A stretch of DNA of 64,000 bases from Galerina marginata (Eukaryota; Basidiomycota; Agaricomycetes; Agaricales; Galerinaceae): the NCBI GenBank assembly GCA_023014335.1, contig JAECYW010000009.1, positions 806,001-870,000 on the forward strand. The letters run 5' to 3'. The position numbers and the translations under genes were made by a program. The notes below the pieces were generated by a model. It saw only the letters and a program-made list of their open reading frames with translations, ran no database searches and was not told the origin of the DNA. This document shows positions 35,719 through 48,535 of the stretch, piece by piece (positions within the stretch are counted from its first letter, which is position 1; every line of letters starts with the position of its first letter).

Positions 35719-36711
35719 TGGAATGCATAGGTAATTTCTGTATTATCTACATAGATTCTATGAGTAGTATCTTTATTGTGGTACGACCTTCTCATTAATA
35801 GTCGACCAGCCGCCCTCGATGTTACTCCAAGTTTTGCAGAAGTATTGAAACACAGGCGCGTCGCGTGTCGCGGCACGCGGTCACATGACTCATAGAACAA
35901 AGCACGTGCCGACCTTGTTCGAATCGATTTTGTTGTCAAATTCAAATGGACGGAATCGTACTTCCTGCTGGCTTCCTGGTCTGGACATTGCATTTCTTTG
36001 ATTATGATGCTTACTCTGAAGAACGCCACGTAGGGCTTAGTGGCATCATTAAAAAAACCCTTCTCTACCACTCCCGTTCATTTGGAGTCCGTAATTTAAA
36101 TTGCGGGCTTGATCACACCTTTCTGCCGAACGCCATCCAAGGCTTCTTATGCACCAAAAATTGCCCTACTTCTTGTTCAAGTGCCCTATTATGACGATCT
36201 CAGTTAACGCAGTTTGGCCCTCTCCTTGGACCCACAAAGAGAAGATCGTGGCCGGTATTCTTAATTGAACGCCCGACGTTTTGATCCTCGTCTAAAAATT
36301 GCCGAAAATGAAAGACAGATATTCACTCCAGAGATTATCATTCAGTGGCACTCAAGATCTGATCCACAGAGGAGCGTTCCCGCTCCTCCTGAAGACTTTG
36401 CTTTGCCACTTGTCGTTTTGCGAGGATAGCCGTTCCAAATTGATGAGTCGACCCCAAAGAAGACTAAAAATTTCTGTCGAAGCAGTTCGTCTCTGCTGGC
36501 TGCAATATTGTCATTTCATTCAGACGATCTTAGCACTTTTCGTGTCCAGGTCCAGTTATCCCATCTCCACTGATTACTTTCAAGTCTTGAGTAAAAATAC
36601 AGCGACGGAATCTAGTGTACACTATTGATCTTAACACAATTATGTATGTTCCTGGCCCTAGCTGCTAGATGGTATATCTGGAGACTTTATCACATCCCAG
36701 CTCTTGACATT
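35719..36711. other. Intergenic region, no recognised gene
   Basis: About 1 kb between the converging Hsp70-like and DUF6534 genes. Frames at 35946-36194 and 36299-36628 (+) have no recognisable domain. Confidence 0.45.
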
Positions 36712-38137
36712 TCATGTGGGGTCTGGGCCATTCTCCTCATCTTCTGATTGGTCACAACGGAAGATGAGTGAGTCTGCGTTGAAGGTGTCAAGTCCTCGTC
36801 TCGACGTACCTCGAAAGGCCATATTTCGGAATACAGGTGTTCTATGCGTCATGTATTCGGAGGAGAGGGTTCCCGTAGATATTGCCTCTGAATCTACATT
36901 TCCAATCCTTGCGCGACTATTTAGTACGACCATCATGGTATTGGAATACATCTTGCCCAGCATAGAGGATGTTGTCTGGAAATAGGTTGGACCCCCGGGA
37001 AGTACTGACAGAGCCAAGTTGACTATCGCCATAGTGGCTTAATTTACACAACGAATTCAGCAGTTGAATGGCAAGGATTGAATTGAAAGTACCTGTCAAA
37101 GTGCCTGTTTCGATAATTAGTCGGATAAGCCGTTGAATAATGTTTTTGGTGGGCTTCCAATCTGTCTTACTCTTTGACAGCTGCAAGTAGAGATATTAGA
37201 TTGAATATGTTGCACTTGAGTGAATTGATAAGCACAAAGTAAGTCATCGAAGCAGCAATAATTATGTCGCACATGGCTCCTCCTCCATTCCAAAGCTACG
37301 CATAGGTAAGTTACCCTAATCTGCGAGACGGAAATAAAATCATACAGCGGTGGATATGAAGGTTTTCTTTCCCAAAAAATCATTGAAATGGATGGCTTTT
37401 GCCCCGAAATATCCCGTGGTGAGTCCGCCTCCTAATTGCAAAAATCCGAACTATAAGGAGAAGTCTTCCTTAGTAGCGAGCTTATCCGTGGAGCTCGGCA
37501 ACAAGACTTGCCAATAATATTACTGTGGGCATAACCACTGACTGTGATAAAACGGCGATGCGGTATGCATAAAATGCTTGTACAACAAATGCCACTGGAA
37601 TCGGTGGAAGTCTTTGGTAAGGCCGAAGATAGGGCGGAGAAGAACAAACTCACCCAAGGAATCCATGATGGGGACGGCGAACCAGATGACCCCGATGTGG
37701 TTTATGGCATTGAGATTACCAAACCCCGTGGCGAAGGTAGCAAACCCAGTTTGAGTGAGCATAATCGTCTGCGCCATCTCGAACAGATAGATTCCATATA
37801 CCAGTACCTTTGTTCGACGCAAGTCCTTCGGGAAAGCAAGGTAGTAGAAATCTACACGCCCTCAGGAATAGCGAACGGTGTTCAGAATGTGAGATGACTT
37901 ACAAACTTGCGTCGAAAGTACGCCGAATAAGCCCCAATTTATCAGATAGCCAATCAGCTTACGACACTTGAGCTGGAGATATATCTTGAAAAATAAGCAG
38001 ATAGATGCTAACCAAGGGGCCCGCCCTGCGTAAAAAAACATCAAGATAAAAAATTATCCATCTGCACTAACGGATAGATTGGACACCAACGTTCTAGCAA
38101 TATCTGGCGGTATGGGGGGTAGCGCGTTGGAAGCCAT
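36712..38137 (-). CDS. DUF6534 multi-pass membrane protein
   Basis: Agaricomycete orphan membrane protein. The start at 38137 reads MASNALPPIPPDIARTL. Through an unusually long first intron it joins LIGYLINWGLFGVLSTQVY, then FYYLAFPKDLRRTKVLVYGI, ATGFGNLNAINHIGVIWFAV, FVVQAFYAYRIAVLSQS, QLGGGLTTGYFGAKAIHFND, and CDIIIAASMTYFVL. The DUF6534 core RLIRLIIETGTLTA...LSVLPGGPTYFQTTSSMLGK follows, with MYSNTMMVVLNSR and a charged tail ending at 36712. Each apparent frame break falls at a plausible GT-AG intron, so the gene seems intact. Function is unknown. It is a different family from the four seven-TM paralogs but shares the multi-pass, soluble-tail layout. Confidence 0.82.
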
Positions 38138-38883
38138 AGTGGTTGCAAAGAACGGACTAGAACCAAATGAACTCCTTTATAATCTTCATGATTAAAATTA
38201 GCGACCCGTCAGCCACGGAGCCTAGAGTATTGAATCTACCTATTTTTGGGCTTGACTGGTTGAATGACGAATTCACCGATGCGAGGAGCAAGTTTGATCT
38301 TACTCGGCTCATGCTATCAGGTCTTATTGTAGAAAATCTTCCATTTAGAGGCCGTCCTTCACATGGATTTCCCCCGATGAACTAATTAGCACAAGCGCAA
38401 AAATAGCTGGCTGGATTTCAGAAGGGTTGTTTATAAGCATTCAAAAATTCAAAAAATATTACCTTACGGAGTATCGCCTGCACGCCATATAGCAACACTT
38501 GTCTGGAGCCAATACGTACTTTTTGAATGTTTATAAATCGCCTCTTTTGACCGGCCAACTTTCGGTGCGCCTAGTGTGAACATGGCCTCACCAAAGCGGT
38601 TAACTCGTTACTGGCCCAGTGCTCAGCAATGAATGGTTGCGAAGTTTCGAAACTTTGAGCTTTGGACAGAAAATAGAAGGAACGAAGGTAGACCGGACAA
38701 GCCAAAGTGACTCGATGTGAGCGTCTAAATGATCAAGCTCATTCGACGATTATGTGAAAGGAGAATATACAACTATATTTCCATTGAGAAAGCAAGGATG
38801 AATGAACAGCAATATTATATAGCAGTCGATCAGGGAAGTGACTTTCCTTTCTCCTTGTGAAGCATATTAATTGGAAATAAATG
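38138..38883. other. Intergenic region
   Basis: No gene recognised in about 750 nt; it includes the upstream region of the DUF6534 gene. Confidence 0.5.
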
Positions 38884-40914
38884 TCACGTAGTCCGCTGAC
38901 ATGTAGCAGAGAGACCTGTGAGTCCAACAACATTCTGGCAGGTGATCTGAGGGCTCTGGCCAGACGGCCCCGTAACGCTGAATTTGCTAAAGGCAATACT
39001 GGTGCAGTTAACTGCCGGGCTACATTCGAGGTCAACAACTAGAACGGGAATGTGAGCAATAATGTAGGGTAGTAAAATTGCGCGGAAGAAGAACGGACTT
39101 AATTTGGTACTTGTCGTCCCTGACCAATTGCTGAAATTCAAATCCCCGAATTTCAGTTTGGAGGGTGCATTTGGCCTAACAAGACAGCTCAAAGAGACGT
39201 TCGAACGAGCCATATGAGCATAAGACTTACACGCTGCCAGTTGTCCCATAATTTTGTCCAATTGCAATTGCTGTGGTGACGCCGGTGAGTTGCACATTTC
39301 GGGCGGTCACATTGTGGACGTTCCCTAACGCGATCTGCGATGAGAAAAGAAAGAAAGTAGTACAAGGCAGAACGTACCTGGGCCACCACCTCCACCTGTG
39401 GGCGGTGCACCATTTACAGAGCCACTCCAAGATTTAAAGTAAACCTAGCCAAAAATTATAGAAAATGATAGGGGAGATGCAAGCTTAAACTTACCCCGTG
39501 CGCCATGATAGGTTGAACGTTGGAAGGAAGGCGAATCAACTATACCAATAGGTTCAACACTGGGAATGTTATTTCAAGGGAAATTTTACCCGAAGGTTCT
39601 CCATGTCGACGTTCGAAACTTGATCGCTCTGAGATTCATTTTCAAAAAATATACAAAGATGACCTGGCTGAGGATGCTTACCATATTGGCGTACTGGCCC
39701 AGAGACCCAATGGCAATTCCGGTCCCTCCTCGACAGGTAATATTGCGTGCAACAATGTTCGTGGAATTCTAGGAGGCAATCAAGGTCAACTGGATAGGCA
39801 ATAATATATAGCACATACGCCTTTAATGGCCAAACAATCATCTCCACAAGTAACGTCCCAATTGAGCAAAGAAACATTGTCACTTCGATATGTATCGATG
39901 CCTAATGCAAGCTGCGTTGTAGATGGTGCTCGCCGTCATACATTTGACTCACCATCGGTGTTCGGAACAATGCTTCAAAAGCGAATCAAAACCAAAATCC
40001 AGTGGTTTATTATCCAGAGCACTTACTTTTTTCCAGAAAACGCCGGATCCTGGTTCGTGGCATTTATGAACATCGTGTCCATTACTATGCCGGTCGATTG
40101 GGCAACAGCACTTGACCAGAATGGAGGCGATTCGATGCGGAAATTGCGTACGACACCCCGCGTCGCTTTCCATATTGTCAAAGAAATTGGTCGGCCATCT
40201 CCGTCTTTACGAGAGCTCGAAGCGGAGAAATGGGTCCACCACGGCTACGACAGAATTAACACAATTTGAATAAGTAAAGCTTGGTCCTGCACCTGTCCAT
40301 TTCCTTGGATTCCACCGGTATTATGGGCATCGATCGTGAAGTCAGAGCCGGTGACAACGAACCACGAGGCTTGACTCTAAGCGTCGAGTCAGTATTACAG
40401 GAGACGAGAACGCGAGGAAAGAGTGATCCTCACTTGGATAAATACGACTCGGTATGTGTTATTAGCATTGAGCCAGAACTGGATATTGGGTTGGAACTAA
40501 ACAATATTGTTGTTAGTAACAAAAAAAGATTGATAAAACCCCTGAGCGACTTACATTGAGAAATCCATGTAGGTCGACCTTTGAGGAAACCAAATTCCAA
40601 GTCATCTTTCTGAACAAAAAATTATTGAATTTGACGAATTGTTTAACAATAAATTCTTACCTGGTGATATTAAAATTACCAGCTTCGAAGGTTGTCGTTC
40701 CCGATTGGCCGCATTTTGCAATCGCTGCTTCCACCTGCATTTTTATGAGTGCACAGTAAGAATCGTAATTAAGCCTACACACCTGGTCTGTATCGTCGTG
40801 ACCAGGACCCAGCGGCCGAAGGGTACATGTCGGAGCTGCAGCAAAAACGGCAGCAGGGACACAAAGAGCAAGTAGGAAGGAGAAAAGAAAGCGGGGATTG
40901 AGAACAGAAAGCAT
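38884..40914 (-). CDS. Secreted GH28 glycoside hydrolase (exo-rhamnogalacturonase-like)
   Basis: Pectin-degrading beta-helix enzyme. The start at 40914 gives a signal peptide (MLSVLNPRFLFSFLLALCVP...). Then come TCTLRPLGPGHDDTDQVEAA, IAKCGQSGTTTFEAGNFNI, the acidic motifs IVPNTDGIDTYRSDN and WDVTCGDDCLAIKG, GGTGIAIGSLGQYANM, and GVYFKSWSG. It ends with paired cysteines (ECSPAVNCTS, TCQNVVGLTG). The catalytic Asp motifs NTD and DD are kept, but the His of the usual GHG is Thr, and the usual RIK is YFK. This is the pattern of rhamnogalacturonan or exo-acting GH28 members rather than endo-polygalacturonase. Many small exons; several junctions are split within motifs (NTD-G). An upstream in-frame ATG near 40951 would spoil the signal peptide. 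Confidence 0.88.
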
Positions 40915-42368
40915 GGTCCTTGGCGTGAATGAAGAGGTTCGGGGGCTGACCATCTTTATACCATTGAAAACTGCCACAGTGGCGTGAAGAAATAAGAAGA
41001 GGACAGAAACCAACAGAGGCACGGCCGCCGGAGGTTTCTCCGCAACGAAGCTGTCGATAGAATAGCATACGGTCCGGGGCCGTACCCAATTGCCAGCATG
41101 ACGCGCAAAAAGACGACGAGATAAAAGAAGACCTGCAGTTGAGAAAATCGTCCACAAATAAAATAATTGCGATCATATGATCATATAGTCTGTGGGGAGA
41201 ATTGTGGACTTGCTGTGCTGTCCCCCTGATGCAGAGCCAAAGGTGCCAAAATATTCTCCTGTTCTACGAAGAAGAGTGACGATGCAGAGCGACATCTACG
41301 GCGGTGAGCGCAAGGTTCTTCAACATGGAACTCAAGTTTCTCCACAGGTGACTGAGAAAAAAGCGAAGCCCTGCCAAGTGTACTTGCACTGGCGCATTTG
41401 ACAATCGAGAATACTGTAGGTAGTGGTTTAACCTGGCCCACTGGTTGCAACCTATGACGCAGCGAAAGGCAGAAATAAGCAGATGACTTGAATTTTGCGA
41501 CTATACAGCACCTGCAATCGCCCAGACTTTCGCTAAAGTAAGCGCCAAATGAGAAAGGGTGCTATAGATATGAATGGATAAGCATAATTCCATTCGATGA
41601 TCATGGAAAAATATGTCCTTACGCTCAAACTCTCCTCTGCAATTCACTTTCCACGTCCAACTGTAAAAAATTCTCCATGGGTTAGAACACATGAAAATCC
41701 GAGCGCTGAGTTAGACATTTAGATCGTCGGCAGAGAGGGTAGCGTCAGGAATTGCAGCAGAAGTTAAAAATGGAGTGCTAATGTTCTGAGCCGCCAGCAA
41801 CTTGCACCGCGAAGGAACATGTTCAATCCCATAGTCGCGAAGTATCAATTGGCCAAAGGCTCAAAGGATGCATTTGTCGGGAAAAAGGAAGCCGCTCGTG
41901 GGTTAGCCACTGCGCCGGTTATAACTCGTCCATCCAAACATCCAAACACCCAAAACGCTACCTGCTGCGCGGGCTATCCTGGGCCATAGAAATTGAAAGC
42001 AAAAGGTTTCCGGTGAGCGAAAGGTGAGTCAAGCTAGGATTGATTGATTCATCGTCACGTTGCCATATATATTGAGATTAGGGCGGGTTTCAAACTTACA
42101 GTGTTGCTGTTGACGGCGCCGTCGACCTTGAGCTTGATCATCAAGTTGATGCTCTTAGAACTAATCAAAGTATTCTTTTCTCTCCAGGTCATTTCCAGTG
42201 TCCGCAGCTATTGATGAATGGCAGGTATCAAATTGCTTCAAAACCCTATCAATGACTTGCTAGAACAGAACACTCCCACGTCCTGATGTTTACGGCGACG
42301 TGCTGCAGCGTGCTGCTTTTCGTGAATAAATCGACAACAGAGACCCCACAATTTGTTTCTACCTTGAA
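40915..42368. other. Divergent intergenic region between GH28 and DUF6535 genes
   Basis: About 1.45 kb with promoters for both genes. ACGGTCCGGGGCCGT (about 41070-41084) is an imperfect palindrome about 160 nt upstream of the GH28 start and could be a factor site. No gene is recognised. Confidence 0.4.
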
Positions 42369-45017
42369 ATGTCACTTGAAAAGGAACCCCCAATATCCGA
42401 GGCAGAGGTTCGTCGAGTTGTTTTGTTCTGTTCTGTCGAGGGATAACCTGTCCTTATTGCAGCCTTTGATGTGGAAATGCGGCGACACGTATCAGTATCC
42501 TATTCCCAAGCCAGAAGGAAATCCTTGGGACATTGTCCTTGAGCCTTACCTGAAAAGGGACAAGATACAATGTGACGCGTGGAAGGACGAAGTGCAAACT
42601 CTCCTGATTTTTGTGAGTCTTCTATGAATTAGAAATGTGTATGTACCACGCTGAAAGGACGCGTTTCCTCAAGGCAGGTTTATTCTCTGCAGTTGTCACT
42701 GCATTCGTCATACAGTCGTACCAAACTCTTCAACCAAATCCCAACGACCCGGCTTTTCTCCTCCTTTCTTGCATAGCAGATCGTTTGGACAACGTGACTA
42801 CATCGTCAAGCTCCTTTTCGTCAACTTTCAAGCCCTCAGCATCGTCAATCCGAATCAACATCCTGTGGTTCATCAGCTTGATCCTCAGCTTGACGACCGT
42901 GCTCGTCGGCATAGTCGCTCTCCAGTGGATTAGAGAGCACCAACGATACACCGATGCTCTCAAACCCAAGGAAGCGCTGGCAATCTACCGGATGCGCTCA
43001 GTAGCGTTGGAGAAATGGTATGTCCCCCAAGTGTTTACGGGACTTCCGTTGTTACTTCAAGGCGGTCTCATCCTTTTCTTCGCTGGTACAGTTGACTTCC
43101 TCTTTTCCCTTGATCCAACGGTCGCGATCCCCGTCACGTTGGTTGTCCTATTAACACTCCTATTCCTTATTGCGACCACCGTGCTTCCGACTCTGCAATG
43201 CTTCCTGCTGGCCCTCCTCCGGCCATCCGCAAACTCCGGAAGGTTGCCAGTCCAGTGTCCATATAAATCTCCTCAGTCATGGGCGTTCCACCGCTTCGTG
43301 ACGTGGATGTTTTCCCAAGGACCAGGCTTACTAGAATTTTTCGTTCCACTCTCACTTCGCCCATCTCCCTGGAATCTGCGTTTTCTTCCTTTTAGGTTTG
43401 GAGTAATCGGAAACCCAGAAACTTGGATCAAGTTTGATTCCGGTTGGTTGAAAATACGGGACGTATATTCTCAGTTCATTCATGGAGCCTTTACACCAGC
43501 CGCAGACTCTATAGACCCAAGAAGACCGACCTACGACGAGGCTGAGATTCTGCTCAGCACCGTGCAGGAATATTCTGATGACCCAGATATCGTATTCGCA
43601 GCGTATCATTGTTTTCACGAGGTGTCGCAAAATGCCTTGCACAGAGAACATTCACTGAACACGCAGCAATCAAGAGTACGGCACGACATCTTGCGTCGTT
43701 ACTACTGGAACCGCCTGAAGGCCTCCTCTAACTCTCCGATCTCTTCATTATTAACCAACACCAACTTGGACTTGGAATTCCTCCACGATGAGAACATGTT
43801 ATACTTTCTTCGGCTTCCTGCAGCAGACTTTCCGCAGGTCCCCGTGCACCTTCTGGAGCTGCAATCCCGCATCATGGCCTACGCTTTTTCCAGCCCAAAG
43901 CGAATTGCATCTCTACAATCGATCACCTTAAAGTACAGCAACTGTCACCAATGGTTCGAGATGATGCAAATGTGCGAGGAATACGACATGACACAAACGG
44001 GAAAATTTGATTTGATTCGAGCTGGAATGAACTCGAGCGACTCGGAGGAGACTGATTCCATCCCAAGGAGCATGGTTGACAGTACGTACCTACATCGTTC
44101 GATCTGATTGCATCTCGCTAATAACTTTACCTGTAGCGACCGTCGAGCAGTTTTTCATGATTTTTTCTGCTTTCATCCAGAGCGCCGTCTCTATCGAAGA
44201 CGAACACGTCAAGGGCACAATCTACGGACACGTGGTCCTCCGCGATTTTTTGCAAACGCCAGCTTACTTGTACCAATACGTGTCCAGCCAGTCCGGCCCC
44301 ACGCTGTCTCCGGACATTCAAACCGTCATCGAGTCCAGTCTCACGTATATCGCTTCGACACTCGAAAAGGCCTTGACAGGGAACGAGTCCCAAAGGACGG
44401 ACTTCCTCTTCATCTGCACCTGCCTCTTCCTAGAACGCCTCTTGACCTTCTACCCCTTCTACTCAGACCCGCCAAAGGACGATGAAACCATCGAACGGAA
44501 GCTCCACCCCCTCGTCATCGAGCTGACACGCTATGAGATGACCGTTGACGGAAACAGGATTACAGAACTCTTTGGATACCTTTGCAGCGGTACGGGGCTG
44601 CCATATCATGAAGCTCAGCTGAACCGGAAGACGTATATACCACTGTACGCCTTCCCTCAGTGGCTACGTAGCGCAGTCCTCGAAGAAATCCGAAAGCCGA
44701 TTCTTCTACTAGTAGGACATAACCAGTTGGACGAAAACCACACTCAGGATCCGGTTCTCGTTCTTGACTCAATGAAAAGAGAAAAATTGGACGACATAGA
44801 CGATATCCACATCACAGTTGCTGAGCCGGATGACTATAGTGTCGGAGCTCTCATCGATATCGACGATGATTCCGACTCTCAGAACTTGAGTGGCGGACGA
44901 TTCGGACAAACATACCTATCCCATTTACCTCTCGCACCCCCAGTTGTGGACCCAACCAGTAGAACTGGTTCTGGCGACAGCCGGACCTACAATCCACATG
45001 CAGAAGAGGTGGTATAA
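42369..45017 (+). CDS. DUF6535 domain membrane protein
   Basis: Large Agaricomycete-specific protein of about 820-830 residues. The first exon (42369-42407) encodes MSLEKEPPISEAE and joins PLMWKCGDTYQYPIPKP. The DUF6535 domain follows: WDIVLEPYLKRDKIQCDAWK, EVQTLLIF-AGLFSAVVTAFV (joined across an intron), IQSYQTLQPNPND, WFISLILSLTTVLVGIVALQ, WIREHQRYTD, and two more membrane segments (GLPLLLQGGLILFFAGT and LVVLLTLLFLIATTVLPTLQ). The long soluble region has no recognised domain. The third intron joins MVD to TVEQFFMIFSAF, extending the protein to 45017, where an acidic Ser-rich tail ends HAEEVV. Function unknown. It is intact. Confidence 0.88.
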
Positions 45018-45709
45018 ACTATCGCTGGCCCAGGGTGGTTGGTGCAAACAGATTCGCAACTTATCTGCCACCGGCAGATATGACCTCTGCTTTGGAGGTT
45101 TCACCAGTGTCGATCGATGGTGTCGATCTGAGATTTCTCAGCGGCGCTGCTACGTTGCAGATCATGAAACCCGTATTTATTATGGATGGAAGACTCGAGA
45201 ATGGTAGTACATAGCGCACAGTGAGACCTACTCCCAACGGGCACAAGCAATTACCTATCATAGCTTGGTTGTAGCTACGACGCAAGGAGAAGTAGGGGTA
45301 GTACCAATCGTAGAGTTACTGTATGGCATGTAGACGCGATAAATCGAAGAGGCAATGTATTACCTTTGTTCGCCAATGGTTCATAAATCAGGTTATTCCG
45401 GTGATGACCAGGGTTTATAGGCAATTATATTACAACATGTCCGTGGTAAACCTCTAGAAGATATGATAACCATAAAAACGGGGAGATGAAGTTCCATGAC
45501 GTCTACAACGTGTGGAAGTTGACGGTTTTTAACTTTAAGGGCTTCCTCATCCAGAGTGATGTTCTTGAAGGTATAGGAGATATCGTCCCGCTTCAACCCA
45601 AGGAGGTAGCTCTTCTTTGTCTTGATGGGAAAAAAGAGGGGTCGTTGTCGCTTCACCCGCGGCTTCAGGCGAAGATGGTTGAGGACATGGGATAGCATTC
45701 GGAGGACAG
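45018..45709. other. Intergenic region
   Basis: About 700 nt with no recognised gene. A minus-strand frame at 45393-45719 touches the end of the next gene but has no domain or exon support. Confidence 0.45.
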
Positions 45710-46117
45710 TTATCGCCAACAGCTCCTAACGCTTGAGACCCGGTGTGCTGGATAAACAGATACTTTCAGAAAAGTCGAACAGGCGGCATCTGAGGTAATT
45801 CTTACCTTGTAGTAGCTACATTTGTGTTCTGACCTCGGGGTGCTAACAGAAGGAGTGGAATATCTAGAAAGAAGACAATAAGATCGAAAAAGCTTCAAGA
45901 TAAAGCGATTTAAGTTCACTTACACGCATTCAAAAATGGAATAATAGGTGTTGAACCCAATGGTATGTGGCCGCTTGACTAGAGGCCACAACAAAGAGTT
46001 CGTCTCCGGGCATGAAAAAGTGCAGGTTGGTATGCTACTTCCGTCCGCGGCATCTTGAGCAAAAGCGAAAGACGAGACTTGAAGAAAGATTGCTGCAAGG
46101 AGGTAAAGAAGATGCAT
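45710..46117 (-). CDS. Small secreted cysteine-containing protein
   Basis: Two exons. The first (45920-46117, with its last bases spliced) encodes a clear signal peptide, MHLLYLLAAIFLQVSSFAFA, then IPTCTFSCPETNSLLWPLVK and YSIFECV. The intron ends near 45860, and the second exon reads YSTPSVSTPRSEHKCSYYK then SDAACSTFL. The spacing C-x3-C ... C ... KCxYY ... AAC resembles a common mushroom family of small secreted proteins of unknown function. The C-terminal end is uncertain. Such proteins are often effector or fruiting-body candidates; nothing here decides which. Confidence 0.6.
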
Positions 46118-46999
46118 TGGTACAAAAAATTTGAGGTTTCCAATGAGAACCGCTCCTAAAGCAGCTCAAGATCTTCTCCGGCGACGTGGACGTCGAGCTC
46201 GGCGTCAAGCTCAGCGATGGTGGTGGTTGGGGAGAGTCAAGTGCGGTGGCAGACCGTTGATCAAAATGTCAAATTAATCACCTGGGTCAACCATCACTTT
46301 ATTACGTAATAATTCCTGCCAGTGGCCGGATCAAATGTGGCTACAATTAAACGCCGACGGAGTGCCGGATTCGGACTCGGACACACTTACACCGAACCTT
46401 TCGCAACAAGAGCTGCATGAAACTACACAGGACTTCGCGAAACACATCAGGGCTCAAGGTAAAACAGAAACCCTTTTTCTGGCATAAAAACATGAGGTCT
46501 GAGCTGAGTTGATCATTTTCTGACATCCATGTTCTTGATGTCCAAGGCTGTCATTCTTGATTGAAGCTTGATCGCCAGATGTCAGACGGAGCGAGGCGAA
46601 TTGAAGTATGCCCCCTGATGTACAGCCCATAGATAACTATGTGCTTATATGTACGGTAGCCGAATGCATTGTCTATCCAAATAAGTAGGTGGTTTTCTTG
46701 TTCTTTTCGCAACGTGCGACCTATCCAAATCGACAATCAGCACACAGCATTAGTACTCGAGTCAGTCAGAGTAACAATTCTGCACAGCTCAACGACTGGA
46801 CATTTTCACGCGTCTGAATGTGCGAGAATTTTGGGAAAGACCATGCACTTGAATTTATTTTATTCCAGAGTGAGTATGAATTAATTGGACCTATTACTTC
46901 AAGCCATGAAGTAATTACATTTGTACGATGAAGCTATTATTATAAAGTAGCCTATTGTTCTGTCTACGATGCGCTGTAGTCCACGGAGTCGACTTGCGC
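46118..46999. other. Intergenic region with a possible stray exon
   Basis: A coding-like stretch at 46335-46458 (+) reads MWLQLNADGVPDSDSDTLTP at its start and ends at a good donor (GTAAAAC), but no second exon was found. Another at about 46160-46255 contains GDVDVELGVKLSDGGG, which echoes the DADVELGV tail of the seven-TM paralogs. Both are probably relics. Confidence 0.3.
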
Positions 47000-48535
47000 T
47001 TACTGGAGCCAATTAAACTTGTCTCCGTCTATTCTCACAGGCTCTTCATCTACCGCCGTCAACTTGTCGTCTCCGTCACGTTTAAGAGTAAAGGACCAGT
47101 CCTCGAGCTGTGTGTATGGCGGTTTCCGAGCGACGACCGTCTTGAGCTTCGCGCATTTCTCGCTGATGTCCTTAAAATAATTCCCTAGATAACTCTCTGC
47201 CCGAGATGTAGGCATGTGGGGGAAGATGGACAGTCGCATAAGAGAAATAGTCTCTAGATCTTCGTACATCTCGAACATCTTAATAATGTGGCCCTGTTCA
47301 GTTGACGAAATTAGGTGCTAGTTCATGCAAGGGAAAAAAAACCCACCGATGTCATGGGCGGGAGGTTCCCCCAGAATTCCACCACTGCCGGACAAATATG
47401 CGACAGCTTGTCCATCCAGTCCAGATGGGCCCGCGAGGTCTGGTTCAACGTCATGCGGTGGTCGAATGAGACCACAAAGTTGAATCGCAGATATCTCACG
47501 GAAGGGAGAGTGCGCTTCACCCCTCCTTGTATGGCCAAAAACATCTCGTCTACAGGCGGATTCTGGTCGTTCTCGTCCTTCTGGCAGCATATTGACAGGG
47601 ACGTAAGGGAGAACAATGAGTGGACGGGAAGGGTCGCCATGGCGGTGATATTTTCCGGAAATCCTTCGAAGCTTTTCAGTGAGGGAAGAGATTCTGGCTT
47701 CAGTAGGTCCAAATCAAACTGGAAGCCAAAATATGTGGGTCGACTTCGTCCAAGGGACAAGTGCTCGATGCCGGAATGGTCGAGGATGAATTTGGTGATC
47801 GTCGTATTCGTCCTGGGCTCCGAATTCGAATGAAAAAGCGACCCTAGTTCGAGGGATTTGAGGTACGGGAAGTGTAGCTGCAGGAATTCGTCGTAAGGCT
47901 TGTCGCGTCTGTGGACGACGGTACCAACGAAGGATATGTGGGTGAGCGAATCAATGGAGGCGGTCATGATGGGCATTATTGCCATGTCTATAGTCGCTGG
48001 ACGAGTAACTAATGAGTAAGAGCACTGAAAGGAAGGAGTTAGACAAACCCAATTCACTTTTCCATTTAACACTCCTCAAATTAGGCAACGCGAATCCTTC
48101 TCTAGGCAAGGAACCGAATTGGGGTTGAAACGTAAAATGCTCGAGCTTGGGACACGAGTGTCGCAAAGTGCTTGTGAACAGCTGGATGTCGCGCGGTGAG
48201 GAAAAGGGAAATCCTCTCAACTCCAAAGAATGCAGCCTTCTCCAATGGACGAGGAAGTCGGGCTCGATCCACGGTCGACTGCCTTCACCCACTGCCGGTC
48301 GATGAGTCGTCAAGATTGCGGACAATATCTTCACTCCCATCCTGCAATTTCCCCTTAAGAGTTTGAGCGTAAGACCTATGTGGGGATCTGCGCTGCAAAA
48401 TTCGACGGATCGGTACAGGAGCAACCGACCACAGCGGGCGAATGACCCGCACACCCGCGTAACGCTTGTGAGGTCTCTGCGAGACAGGTAGGAAAAGACC
48501 TTTTCCAGCATCTCGGTCGCAAGGGAGGCGAACAT
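47000..48535 (-). CDS. F-box protein with LRR-like repeats
   Basis: The start at 48535 gives MFASLATEMLEKVFSYLSRR then DLTSVTRVCGSFARCGRLLL, a good F-box. The remainder has leucine-rich segments such as RRLHSLELRGFPFSSP, CPKLEHFTFQPQFGSLP, FPYLKSLELGSLFHS, IEHLSLGRSRPTYFG and LPSVRYLRFNFVV. Exon 1 joins exon 2 through a 50-nt intron (KWK-ITRPATIDMAIM), and a further intron after GNLPPMTS leads to HIIKMFEMYEDLETISLMRL. The stop is at 47000 after KFNWLQ. Likely an SCF substrate adaptor. It is unrelated in detail to the F-box gene at 4.3 kb. Confidence 0.72.

Noticed and set aside
36712..38137. Reading the DUF6534 gene as a pseudogene
   Set aside because: Each apparent stop or frame change lies inside a segment bounded by GT and AG that, once removed, restores conserved DUF6534 sequence.
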